Shown: in pieces, positions 25,242 to 33,412 of the stretch
How the letters are laid out: the number at the start of each line of letters is the position of its first letter
Position numbering within the stretch: position 1 is the stretch's first letter
Source: JBECKS01 sp964557005
Lineage (GTDB): Bacteria > Pseudomonadota > Gammaproteobacteria > Pseudomonadales > JBECKS01
Length of the DNA stretch: 64,000 bases
Assembly (NCBI GenBank): GCA_964557005.1
Contig: CAZKYI010000008.1
Span: 1 to 64,000 of the forward strand
Direction of reading: 5' to 3'
The notes under the pieces: model-generated
What the model saw: only the letters and a program-made list of their open reading frames with translations
Database searches by the model: none
What the model was told of the DNA's origin: nothing
Made by a program: the position numbers and the translations under genes

Positions 25242-26000
25242 TTATTGTTGTGCAACATGTTGAGCATGCAGCTCAAGCATTTCATCAAGCGAGCGAATTT
25301 CTTTTTCGTTTAATTCCAGCGTTTTACCCTGTCTGACTTTTTGCGTAAGCACAATCGTGCCATAACGCACTCGTTTTAATCGGCTTACCGTAAGCCCTTG
25401 CGATTCCCACAAACGCCTGACTTCGCGATTACGCCCTTCCAGCAAAACAACGTGATACCAGTGATTCTGGTTTTCACCGCCGTAATGAGCGATGTCATTA
25501 AACCTTGCCATACCATCTTCCAGCAGCACACCCTCACGCATGGCTTTTAATTGTTCTTCGCTGGCTGTACCACGCACACGCACCGCGTATTCGCGCGGCA
25601 CTTCACTGGACGGGTGCATGAGTTGATTGGCAAATTCGCCATCATTGGTGAGCAAAAGCAGCCCCGACGTATTCAAGTCGAGACGACCAATCGCGACCCA
25701 GCGCTCTCCGCGTAAACGGGGCAAGTTATCAAAGATGGTTGGACGACCTTCCGGATCGGAACGTGTGCATACTTCACCTTCTTTTTTATGATAAATAATG
25801 ACGCGGCGTTTCTTGTGTTGTGTTTTTGTTAGATGAATCTTTCGCCCATCAACGGAGATACGCTCGTTACCTTCTACCTTGTCACCAACGCTGGCAAGCT
25901 TGCCATTGATTTTGACTCTGCCCTGCTCAATCCAGCGTTCTACTTCGCGCCGCGATGCAACACCCGCATTGGCCAATACTTTTTGAATACGTTCTGACAT
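25242..26000 (-). CDS. rluB: 23S rRNA pseudouridine synthase (RluB)
   Basis: 252 aa. N-terminal S4 RNA-binding domain (MSERIQKVLANAGVASRRE...), then an RsuA-type catalytic domain with GRLDLNTSGLLLLTNDG (catalytic Asp108) and EGRNREVRRLWESQG. It isomerises a uridine of 23S rRNA (U2605 in E. coli). It is two bases after scpB in the conserved scpA-scpB-rluB order, which supports RluB over RluE/RluF. Confidence 0.94.
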   Translation of the reverse strand: MSERIQKVLANAGVASRREVERWIEQGRVKINGKLASVGDKVEGNERISVDGRKIHLTKTQHKKRRVIIYHKKEGEVCTRSDPEGRPTIFDNLPRLRGERWVAIGRLDLNTSGLLLLTNDGEFANQLMHPSSEVPREYAVRVRGTASEEQLKAMREGVLLEDGMARFNDIAHYGGENQNHWYHVVLLEGRNREVRRLWESQGLTVSRLKRVRYGTIVLTQKVRQGKTLELNEKEIRSLDEMLELHAQHVAQQ

Positions 26001-26002
26001 AA

Positions 26003-26701
26003 CTAATGCTGCGTGTGCGTTTCTTCCGCTTCAAACGCATCATCGAGTTCACCTGCTGATTCTGCTTCCAATGATTCTTCGGCAGCAGCGGCTTGTTTTT
26101 CTTCCTCAATCATTTCCTGCAAGCGTTGGCGTGTGTCGCCTTCCAAATCCAGTTCACGATTCAGTTGTTCGAGGTCTTTAATGTCAGACAGTGGTGGCAA
26201 CTCATCGAGATTTTTCAAATTAAAATAATCGAGAAATTGTCGTGTGGTGGCATACAAGGCAGGGCGACCTGGAACATCGAGATGACCCACCACACGAATC
26301 CATTCTCTTTCCTGCAAGGTACGAATAATTTGTGAACTGACCGCCACACCACGCACATCTTCAATGCCGCCGCGTGTAACGGGTTGACGATAGGCAATGA
26401 TGGCAATGGTTTCCAGCAGTGCGCGCGAATATTTCTGCGGGCGTTCTTCCTGCAAACGGCTCACCCAGGTAACAACTTTTTCTGACACCTGAAAACGTAA
26501 ACCCGAAGCAACTTCCTGCAATTCAATTCCTCTACCCTGATAATCTTCCTGCAGGGATTTAAACGCCTCAACCAGTTCAGCTTTTTCTGGCTGGGCACCT
26601 TCATCAAACAAGCTTAGCAGTTTGTCGTATGAAATCGGTTTTGCGGAAGCCAATACCGCACCTTCAATAATTTTTTTAAGTTGTGAAATATCTGCGCTCA
26701 T
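26003..26701 (-). CDS. scpB: Segregation and condensation protein B
   Basis: 232 aa from the ATG at 26701, preferred because it has GGAAAAG upstream and the usual MSADISQLKKIIEGAVLAS start; the ORF extends to 26767 without conservation. Two winged-helix domains are seen (EGAVLASAKPIS...; LETIAIIAYRQPVTRGGIEDVRG, the family signature). The acidic Glu/Ala-rich C-terminus is common. ScpB bridges the ScpA-SMC ring in chromosome segregation. Gene order scpA-scpB-rluB. Confidence 0.96.
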   Translation of the reverse strand: MSADISQLKKIIEGAVLASAKPISYDKLLSLFDEGAQPEKAELVEAFKSLQEDYQGRGIELQEVASGLRFQVSEKVVTWVSRLQEERPQKYSRALLETIAIIAYRQPVTRGGIEDVRGVAVSSQIIRTLQEREWIRVVGHLDVPGRPALYATTRQFLDYFNLKNLDELPPLSDIKDLEQLNRELDLEGDTRQRLQEMIEEEKQAAAAEESLEAESAGELDDAFEAEETHTQH

Positions 26702-26714
26702 ATCTTTTCCATTT

Positions 26715-27593
26715 TTATGAAGTTTTGGCACGCACATGAATCGGTGCCAAAGGTTCACTTTGTACAATCTCGACCAGCGATTCTTTCACCAGTTCCAGAA
26801 TCGCCAAAAAGGTAACAACAACACCCAAACGCCCTTCTTCCAAAGTAAACAGGGAAACAAAGGGAATAAAAGACTGGCTGTCTTTCAAACGCTCCAACAC
26901 CATCGACATACGCTCACGGGTTGAAAGCCTTTCCCGCTCAATATGATGATGTTCAAACATATCGGCACGACGCAGCACATCGGCCAAAGCCAGCAGAATT
27001 TCCTTCATTTCAACATCGGGGTGGCTGATTATTTTTTCAATTTTCGGTGGCTGCGCTTCTGCAAGAAGAATATCGCGATCAACTCTGGGAATATCATCAA
27101 TATCCTGCGCTGCATTCTTGAAACGCTCGTATTCCTGTAAACGTCGAATCAATTCTGCACGTGGATCATTTTCGTCCATCTCTTCACTTTCTTGCCTTGG
27201 CAGCAGTGAACGCGATTTGATTTCACCAAGCAAAGCCGCAATCACCAGATATTCAGCTGCCAATTCAAATTGATAGGCTTCCATCAGGTTCACATAATCG
27301 ACATATTGCTGGGTAATTTCTGAAACCTGAATACGCAAAATATCCAGATTCTGTTTTTGAATCAGATATAACAACAAATCCAGTGGGCCTTCAAAGGCTT
27401 CAAGAAAAACCTCCAGTGCATCGGGCGGAATGTATAAATCTTTCGGCAGTTTGGTCAGTGCCTCACCTTGTACATAGGCAAAAGGCATTTCTTCCTGCAC
27501 AGGGCCATCAAAATCTGGCGCTGCTAACGGCCTGCGAATTCGTTCCTGTGTTTTACTTTGTATTGCTGTGTGGTTGTCTTGTTGTTCTGTCAT
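26715..27593 (-). CDS. scpA: Segregation and condensation protein A
   Basis: 292 aa from the ATG at 27593; a TTG at 27614 is an alternative, and neither has a clear SD. Kleisin subunit of SMC-ScpAB. Contains FEGPLDLLLYLIQKQNLDILRIQVSEITQQYVDYV, the family core, at about 82-116, AAEYLVIAALLGEIKSRSLLP, and a C-terminal winged helix. It lies 13 bases before scpB. trpS is immediately upstream. Confidence 0.95.
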   Translation of the reverse strand: MTEQQDNHTAIQSKTQERIRRPLAAPDFDGPVQEEMPFAYVQGEALTKLPKDLYIPPDALEVFLEAFEGPLDLLLYLIQKQNLDILRIQVSEITQQYVDYVNLMEAYQFELAAEYLVIAALLGEIKSRSLLPRQESEEMDENDPRAELIRRLQEYERFKNAAQDIDDIPRVDRDILLAEAQPPKIEKIISHPDVEMKEILLALADVLRRADMFEHHHIERERLSTRERMSMVLERLKDSQSFIPFVSLFTLEEGRLGVVVTFLAILELVKESLVEIVQSEPLAPIHVRAKTS

Positions 27594-27626
27594 GCGGATA
27601 CTTTTGTTGTTCAACTCTGTTTTTGT

Positions 27627-28655
27627 TTAACGATATTCGAGACCCATCGCCTCGCGCACATCTTTTAAAGTTTGTCTGGCTTGATTGCGTGCGCGTTCAC
27701 AGCCTTCATCAACAATGCTGCGAATTAAGTTTCCATTGGCAGCATATTCTTTTGCGCGTTCCTGTATCGGTTGCAACTCTTTTTTGACGGCATCGATAAT
27801 CGGCTTTTTGCAATCAATGCAGCCAATCCCTGCGCTTGTGCACCCTTCTCGCACCCACGTTTTGCAGTCTTCATCGGAATACACAGTATGGAGTTGATAC
27901 ACAGGGCATTTGGAAGGATCACCCGCATCGGTACGACGAACGCGTGCAGGATCAGTAGGCATGGTACGTATTTTTTTCTCTACGTCCTCAGGTGCTTCAC
28001 GCAAGGTAATGGTGTTGTTATAGGATTTGGACATCTTCTGCCCGTCCAGCCCGGGCATTTTTGCAGCGGGTGTAAGCAACACTTTCGGTTCAGGCAAAAT
28101 CACCTTGCTGTCACCATCAGGCTGCTTGCCATACAGATAATTGAAACGGCGTGCTACTTCGCGGGTCAGTTCAATATGTGAAACCTGATCTTCACCCACA
28201 GGCACCAAACCCGCCTTGTAAACCAGAATGTCGGCGCTTTGCATCAGCGGATACCCCAGAAAACCATAGGTAGCCAAATCCTTTTCCTTCAAGGCTTCTA
28301 TCTGATCTTTATAAGTGGGCACTCTTTCAAGCCAGCCCAAGGGGGTAATCATGGATAGCAGAATGGTGAGTTCTGCATGTTCAGGCACACGGCTTTGCAA
28401 AAATACAGTACAAGCCTGCGGATTCAAACCTGCTGCCAGCCAATCGATGACCATATCCCACACGCTGCGTTCGATAACCGAAACATCATCATAGTGGGTG
28501 GTCAAGGCATGCCAATCGGCCGCAAAGAAAAAGCACTCATATTGGTGCTGTAGTTTTATCCAGTTTTTAATCACGCCATGATAATGACCAAGGTGTAAAC
28601 GCCCTGTTGGGCGCATACCCGATAAAACCCGCTGCCCGGATAGCACAGAACTCAA
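27627..28655 (-). CDS. trpS: Tryptophanyl-tRNA synthetase
   Basis: 342-aa class Ic synthetase. The HIGH-type motif PTGRLHLGHYHG is at about 16-27 and KMSKS at about 203. An insert before the C-terminus (VREGCTSAGIGCIDCKKP) is Cys rich. The start is probably TTG at 28655: GGAG lies six bases upstream and SGMRPTGRLHLGH begins soon after. It sits between scpA and yciO in an otherwise conserved cluster, and a terminator-like hairpin separates it from yciO. Confidence 0.95.
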   Translation of the reverse strand: MSSVLSGQRVLSGMRPTGRLHLGHYHGVIKNWIKLQHQYECFFFAADWHALTTHYDDVSVIERSVWDMVIDWLAAGLNPQACTVFLQSRVPEHAELTILLSMITPLGWLERVPTYKDQIEALKEKDLATYGFLGYPLMQSADILVYKAGLVPVGEDQVSHIELTREVARRFNYLYGKQPDGDSKVILPEPKVLLTPAAKMPGLDGQKMSKSYNNTITLREAPEDVEKKIRTMPTDPARVRRTDAGDPSKCPVYQLHTVYSDEDCKTWVREGCTSAGIGCIDCKKPIIDAVKKELQPIQERAKEYAANGNLIRSIVDEGCERARNQARQTLKDVREAMGLEYR

Positions 28656-28695
28656 AATTGGCTCCAGATTTCGACTGAAAAAGAGAAAAATAGGG

Positions 28696-28724
28696 AGGCG
28701 CGAGTATAGCCTGATATACCGCCT
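28696..28724 (-). terminator. Hairpin after yciO, before trpS
   Basis: On the minus strand AGGCG-GTATA pairs with TATAC-(3-base bulge)-CGCCT, followed by a T-rich stretch (28692-28681). It looks like an intrinsic terminator or attenuator ahead of trpS. Confidence 0.5.
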
Positions 28725-28739
28725 ACTGGCAGAACAAAT

Positions 28740-29360
28740 TTATTCAAACACCGCAGGATTACCCAGGCCGTAACGGGTAATTTCGGGGAAAGCACCTGTC
28801 ATATCGACAACCGTTGTCGGCTGCTGAGGCGTTTCGCCGCCATCAATAATCAAATCCACCTGTCGTTCCAGACGCTCACGAATATCGTAGGGGTCAAACA
28901 GTGGTAAATCACTCTCAGGCAAAATCAGGCTAGTGGTCATCAAGGGTTCCCGATGTGCTTCGAGCAAAGCCTGCGCAATCGCATGATCAGGCACGCGAAT
29001 ACCAATGGTTTTCTTTTTGACATTTTGCAAACGTTTGGGCACTTCCCTGCTCGCCTTGAAAATGAAGGTATAGGCACCCGGGGTATGCGCTTTCAGCAAA
29101 CGAAAGGCTTCATTATCTACCTGCGCATAAGAAGCGATTTCAGATAAATCCCTGCAAACCAACGTGAAATTGTGATTTGCATCGACCTTACGAATCTGGC
29201 AAATACGCTCAAGTGCCTTTTTATCCCCCAAATGGCACCCCAGCGCATACCCCGAATCAGTTGGGTAAACCACCACCCCACCCTTGTTGATAATCTCAAC
29301 TGCCTGATGAATCAAACGTGCCTGGGGATTTTCGGGATGTATGGAAAAAAACTGGCTCAT
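28740..29360 (-). CDS. yciO: YciO/TsaC-family (Sua5-YciO-YrdC) protein
   Basis: 206 aa from the ATG at 29360, exactly the usual YciO length; the frame continues upstream to 29462 but without conservation. The nucleotide/RNA-binding core reads GGVVVYPTDSGYALGC, RICQIRK, and TPGAYTFIFKASREVPKRL. The YciO branch resembles L-threonylcarbamoyladenylate synthase, but its own role is less certain. The context, near scpAB-rluB and with an RNase AM-like gene a little farther on, matches other gammaproteobacteria. Confidence 0.9.
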   Translation of the reverse strand: MSQFFSIHPENPQARLIHQAVEIINKGGVVVYPTDSGYALGCHLGDKKALERICQIRKVDANHNFTLVCRDLSEIASYAQVDNEAFRLLKAHTPGAYTFIFKASREVPKRLQNVKKKTIGIRVPDHAIAQALLEAHREPLMTTSLILPESDLPLFDPYDIRERLERQVDLIIDGGETPQQPTTVVDMTGAFPEITRYGLGNPAVFE

Positions 29361-29480
29361 GGTGTTTTTCTGGAAGATGAAAGCGAGCGATTGTATAGAG
29401 AGAAGCGGGCAAAAAGAACACGGGGATAAGCTGATAATTTCAACTTCCAGAAGCAATCCCATATCTTATACAATTTGCAC

Positions 29481-29840
29481 ATGAACATTTCCTTCGCAGA
29501 ACTTGAAAAAGCTCTTTCCTCATTGGAAAAAGCACTTGGGCAAGATAAAAACGATATTACGCGAGATGCAAGCATTCAGCGCTTTGAATTTTGTGTAGAA
29601 CTTTCATGGAAAACAGCCAAGAAAGTCATGGGCACAAACAGCACTGCACCCAAGCAAGTCATTAGAGAAATGGCTCAAAATCAATTTATTGATGATATGA
29701 CTTTCTGGCTAAAGGCCATTGATCAGAGAAATCTGAGTGCACATACCTATAAGGAAGCATTAGCCGAAGAAGTGTATGCTTTTGCTCAATCATTTCTACC
29801 TCAAGCTCATTTACTGCTTGTGAAATTAAAATCAAGATAA
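29481..29840 (+). CDS. hepT: HEPN-family protein, HepT/HI0074-like
   Basis: 119 aa from the ATG at 29481. All-helical HEPN protein resembling HI0074. It carries RNLSAHTY, that is R83-x4-H88-x-Y90, the RX4HXY motif of HepT toxins, where the Tyr is the AMPylation target of the partner. It is immediately followed (one-base overlap TAATG) by the MNT nucleotidyltransferase gene. Together they form a type VII HepT/MntA-like pair. No SD is seen before the ATG; a TATACA box 9 bases upstream (29467-29472) raises the possibility of a leaderless mRNA. Confidence 0.85.
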   Translation: MNISFAELEKALSSLEKALGQDKNDITRDASIQRFEFCVELSWKTAKKVMGTNSTAPKQVIREMAQNQFIDDMTFWLKAIDQRNLSAHTYKEALAEEVYAFAQSFLPQAHLLLVKLKSR

Positions 29841-30136
29841 TGTTTGGTTTGAGTGATTCAGAGTATCAATACATACTCAACACGGTTGTAAAACCGTTGG
29901 AAGCAAACAACGCACAAGTATTTTGCTTTGGTTCACGAGCACGCGGCACACATTCCAGGTTTTCAGATCTGGATTTATTACTTAAAAATGCAGTTTCATT
30001 AAAGGAACTGGTGAACGAAATTTCTGAAACGCTGGAAAATGAAAACTTTCCCTACAAGGTGGATTTGGTATTTGAAGAAGAACTCGCCCACACTTATCAA
30101 GAAAATGTAAAAGCCGATTTAAAACATTTTTCTTGA
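29840..30136 (+). CDS. mntA: MNT-type minimal nucleotidyltransferase, MntA-like
   Basis: 98 aa. FGSRARGTHSRFSDLDL contains the GSX10DXD motif (Gly31-Ser32, Asp43, Asp45), and VDLVF gives the third acidic residue (Asp75). All catalytic residues of an MNT-fold AMP-transferase are present. In known type VII systems MntA AMPylates the HepT Tyr and neutralises it. It is translationally coupled to the hepT-like gene and ends before a bidirectional terminator. Confidence 0.88.
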   Translation: MFGLSDSEYQYILNTVVKPLEANNAQVFCFGSRARGTHSRFSDLDLLLKNAVSLKELVNEISETLENENFPYKVDLVFEEELAHTYQENVKADLKHFS

Positions 30137-30186
30137 TTGCTTCAAAATAACGTTTAAATCAAAAATTCTATCCAGTGCGTTGACAT

Positions 30187-30217
30187 AAAAAAAACCAGAG
30201 CAAGCTCTGGTTTTTTT
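30187..30217. terminator. Bidirectional intrinsic terminator
   Basis: CCAGAG (30195-30200) pairs with CTCTGG (30205-30210) around CAAG, flanked by eight A and seven T. It serves the HepT/MntA pair on the plus strand and the lipoprotein gene on the minus strand. Confidence 0.9.
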
Positions 30218-30248
30218 AACAAGTATTTCTTAAGGAAAAACAGATTGT

Positions 30249-30905
30249 TTAATCTTCAGATTCTTCCATAAGCAGCATAGGATAATTGCCACCACCCTCA
30301 CATTCTGCGGAAAAATCGGTCTTCATAGATAACTTAATATCATCAGGACAGTCGTAATAGTAAGTCCAGAATACCTCACCTATGCCTTTGGCGTTATAAC
30401 TCAGGTCTACCTCCTGATATTCCGGATCATAATAAACATGCACAATCATGTCGTTATAGGTACGCTTTTCTGAACCAAGTTCAAAGGTTTTGGACGAAAG
30501 AGAGCCCAAAATCATACTTACAATATCTGCTTGCTGTTCTTCTTCATCAGCAATATTTTCACCGATTTTGGCAAACCGTGGTATTTGCCATTCATATGTC
30601 CAGTCATCTTCGTGGTCCGTTTCTACGCTGCTGATAAGGTCTTTGCCAATGGTGATTGTGGCTATAGACTCATCCGAGGTTGCGGTGAGGGTATTGCCAT
30701 TAACTTGCCAGATTACTTCCCAATCGCCATCTCCATCATCGTATGTTTGTGTACGGGAACTATCTGGAAACAAATAGTGACTTAAATCGAACTTTTCGCC
30801 GCTACCGCCACCACCACTACTACTACCACAGGAGGTAAGCGCGACACTCATCATTAAGGGCAAGCATAATTTTTTAAGAGTTAAATACGGGGATAATATT
30901 TGCAT
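30249..30905 (-). CDS. Lipoprotein of unknown function with poly-G promoter
   Basis: 218 aa. Signal peptide with basic KK, a hydrophobic core and lipobox LTSC (Cys26), followed by SSSGGGGSG, an acidic beta-rich body with YDDGDGDW, and an acidic C-terminus. No family recognised. The residue after Cys is Gly, so outer-membrane sorting is likely. GGAG lies before the ATG. Its upstream region has TTGACA and TATTAT boxes separated by a spacer with 13 G. It shares the CGSSS start and a YDDGDG stretch with the lipoprotein at 14.6-15.2 kb, which may be distantly related. Confidence 0.8.
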   Translation of the reverse strand: MQILSPYLTLKKLCLPLMMSVALTSCGSSSGGGGSGEKFDLSHYLFPDSSRTQTYDDGDGDWEVIWQVNGNTLTATSDESIATITIGKDLISSVETDHEDDWTYEWQIPRFAKIGENIADEEEQQADIVSMILGSLSSKTFELGSEKRTYNDMIVHVYYDPEYQEVDLSYNAKGIGEVFWTYYYDCPDDIKLSMKTDFSAECEGGGNYPMLLMEESED

Positions 30906-30974
30906 GATAGCTCCATGTTTTGTTGTTGTTTTTAGTTACGGCCATCTCTACAACAAGCAGAAAGCCGTAATACG

Positions 30975-31009
30975 AGTATAATACCCCCCCCCCCCCTGCA
31001 AGCTGTCAA
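30975..31009 (-). promoter_or_regulatory. Promoter with G13 tract in the -35/-10 spacer
   Basis: Minus strand: TTGACA at 31009-31004, then a 20-base spacer that includes 13 consecutive G (30996-30984), then TATTAT at 30983-30978 (TATACT overlaps at 30980-30975). The consensus-quality -35, the repeat inside the spacer and the position about 75 bp upstream of the lipoprotein ATG fit a promoter whose strength varies with tract length. A 17-base spacer would need ten G. Confidence 0.7.
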
Positions 31010-31094
31010 TGCCTTTAAGCTTCATATAAGCCTCTGAGGTGTCTGAAAGTTAGAGGGGAAGATTATTTTTCAAGCATTAGAAAGACGAGCACTT

Positions 31095-32516
31095 GTGAAA
31101 ACACATTCCCCAAACACCAAACAAAATTCTCTACGTGAAGCCCTGACCCTGATTGCCGATGCCATGCGTGGCAAGGAACACAACTACACCGAAGGCTCGA
31201 TGAACAAAGCCATCGTGTTACTTGCGATTCCGATGGTGCTGGAAATGGGCATGGAATCTTTATTCGCCGTGGTAGATATTTTCTTTGTTTCATTTCTTGG
31301 TGCAGAAGCAGTTGCTGTAGTCGGTTTAACAGAAGCGGTATTAACGCTGATTTATGCCATTGCCATTGGTTTCAGCATGGCAGTAACCGCAGTCATCGCC
31401 CGCCGTATTGGTGAGGGTGAACATGAACTGGCCGCAATCACTGCTGCACAAGTGCTGATTATTGGTTTTGTTATTTTCCTTGCGATTGCTTTTACAGGCA
31501 TTCGTTTTACGGAAGACATTCTCGCATTGATGGGTGCAGACGAAGAAGTGATTCGTCAAGGTACTTCCTATACCCGTATTATGTTTGGCGGAAGCATCAG
31601 CATTGTTTATCTTTTTATTCTGGCTGCCATTTTTCGTGGCGCAGGCAATGCCATTATTGCCATGCGTGCACTGTTGTTAGCCAATGGTATCAACATTGTG
31701 TTAGACCCTTTTCTGATTTTTGGCTGGTGGATTTTTCCTGAACTGGGTTTGACAGGCGCGGCAATTGTTACCAACATAGGGCGCGGTGCAGGCGTGTTAT
31801 ATTTACTCTACCACTTGTTCAATGGGAAACACCGTATTCAATTATCGTTACGCCATCTGCGTTTTTCTTTTGAGGAAAGCTGGAACCTTATAAAAATTTC
31901 CATTGGCGGCATTTTGCAATTCTTTTTTGCAACGGCAAGTTGGGTATTTTTGATTCGCATTGTCGCGCAATTTGGCAGTGAGGCGATTGCGGGATACACC
32001 ATCGCCATGCGTATTGCTGTTTTTACATTCCTGCCTGCCTGGGGTTTGAGCAATGCCACTGCCACTTTGGTTGGACAAAATCTGGGTGCCAATAACAGTG
32101 CACGTGCAGAAGAAGCCGTTTGGCTTAGTGCAAAAATCAATCTTGGCTTTATGGTCAGTGTGGGAATTTTGTTATTACTATTCGCACAACCTTTGATTCA
32201 CATCTTCACACAAGATGCGCAGGTTATTTACATTGGTACCAACACTTTAAGAATTATTGCATTGGGTTACGCCTGCTATGCCATTGGCATGGTGATGACC
32301 CAAGCCTTCAACGGCTCTGGTGATACGCGCACACCCACCTGGATTAACTTCATCTGCTTCTGGATGCTGCAAATTCCATTGGCATGGATAGCCGCCAATC
32401 TTTGGGAATGGCAAACCTTTGGTGTTGCTTTTTCCATTCCTGCTGCTGAAACGGTTTTGGCATTGATTGCGTGGTGGCAATTCAGAAAAGGAAAATGGAA
32501 GCTAACACAGGTATAA
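31095..32516 (+). CDS. MATE-family multidrug/Na+ exporter
   Basis: 473 aa with about 12 hydrophobic segments. MATE features: an N-terminal LLAIPMVLEMGMESLFAVVDIFFVS helix, GLTEAVL, and IFRGAGNAIIAMRALL, with the corresponding repeat in the second half (WGLSNATATLVGQNLGA, TQAFNGSGDTRTPTW). The start is GTG at 31095; an ATG at 31161 would remove a polar N-terminal tail. Such proteins export cationic compounds using Na+ or H+ gradients. It converges with the PHP gene, with stops two bases apart. The substrate is not predictable. Confidence 0.9.
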   Translation: MKTHSPNTKQNSLREALTLIADAMRGKEHNYTEGSMNKAIVLLAIPMVLEMGMESLFAVVDIFFVSFLGAEAVAVVGLTEAVLTLIYAIAIGFSMAVTAVIARRIGEGEHELAAITAAQVLIIGFVIFLAIAFTGIRFTEDILALMGADEEVIRQGTSYTRIMFGGSISIVYLFILAAIFRGAGNAIIAMRALLLANGINIVLDPFLIFGWWIFPELGLTGAAIVTNIGRGAGVLYLLYHLFNGKHRIQLSLRHLRFSFEESWNLIKISIGGILQFFFATASWVFLIRIVAQFGSEAIAGYTIAMRIAVFTFLPAWGLSNATATLVGQNLGANNSARAEEAVWLSAKINLGFMVSVGILLLLFAQPLIHIFTQDAQVIYIGTNTLRIIALGYACYAIGMVMTQAFNGSGDTRTPTWINFICFWMLQIPLAWIAANLWEWQTFGVAFSIPAAETVLALIAWWQFRKGKWKLTQV

Positions 32517-32518
32517 CA

Positions 32519-33340
32519 CTACACCACGCAAGCAATATCCGCTGGTAACTCTCCCACCCTCCCCAGCTTTGCCCATGATTGATGATCACTATGAAAATCA
32601 CTTGCAGGTGAGGCTTTTAATTTATGTTCCAAACACAGTGACTTTAAAAACGCCTGTGAATCTTTGTTAGATTGTCCACTAGAAAATTCAAGCGCCTTGC
32701 CGCCTGCGTTTGTGAAATCCTTGACTAACGCACGCAATTTAGTTGCTGTCATTTTATATTTGGTTGGATGTGCCAGAATCGGAACACCACCTGCCGTGAG
32801 GATAACTCGACAAATTTCCTCAATACTCGGCCACTCACTGGCAACATAACAAGACTTTCCCATGGCCAGATAGCGGTCAAAAGCCTGCTTATGATTTTTC
32901 ACCTTGCCTTGTGCAATTAATACTTGTGCAAAATGTGGCCTGCCTAATTGCGCCTTGCCTGCCACTTCGATTGCACAATCAAGTGCATTTTTAACGCCTG
33001 CTTTTTCCAGTTTATTAGCGATGGCTTGTGCGCGTTTTTCTCTTCTTTGATTTTGTGCTTCCACCGCATTTAACAAAGCTGGATGCTCTATATCAATATC
33101 CAGCCCGACAATATGAATATCCCTGCCCGACCACATGCTTGAAAACTCGATACCTGTATGCAAGTTCAAATCACCCGTTTCAATATGTTCTAATTGTGCA
33201 TAGGCCGCTACGGTATCGTGATCAGTAATTGCAAAATGCTGCAAACCCAGGTGTCGTGCACGCTCAATTAATTCCAGCGGGGAAAGCTCACCATCGGAGC
33301 AATTGGAGTGGCAATGTAAATCTGCTTTCATGGCTGGCAT
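32519..33340 (-). CDS. rnm: PHP-domain nuclease, RNase AM (YciV)-like
   Basis: 273 aa from the ATG at 33340 (another ATG at 33331); the frame runs to 33394 without conservation. The PHP metal motifs are ADLHCHSNCSDG, FAITDHDTV, GIEFS, GRPHFAQ, ILAHPTKY and SDFHSD. The E. coli homologue is a 5'-to-3' exonuclease that trims rRNA 5' ends. It lies near yciO/scpAB, as commonly seen, but here it is separated from yciO by about 3 kb of accessory genes. A histidinol-phosphatase-like function is less likely. Confidence 0.85.
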   Translation of the reverse strand: MPAMKADLHCHSNCSDGELSPLELIERARHLGLQHFAITDHDTVAAYAQLEHIETGDLNLHTGIEFSSMWSGRDIHIVGLDIDIEHPALLNAVEAQNQRREKRAQAIANKLEKAGVKNALDCAIEVAGKAQLGRPHFAQVLIAQGKVKNHKQAFDRYLAMGKSCYVASEWPSIEEICRVILTAGGVPILAHPTKYKMTATKLRALVKDFTNAGGKALEFSSGQSNKDSQAFLKSLCLEHKLKASPASDFHSDHQSWAKLGRVGELPADIACVV

Positions 33341-33412
33341 TTTAACTTTAAATGCGTAAGCTTGGCTCTTTATTTTGAAATATCCCGAAATCAAAACGCA
33401 CCGACCTTAACC

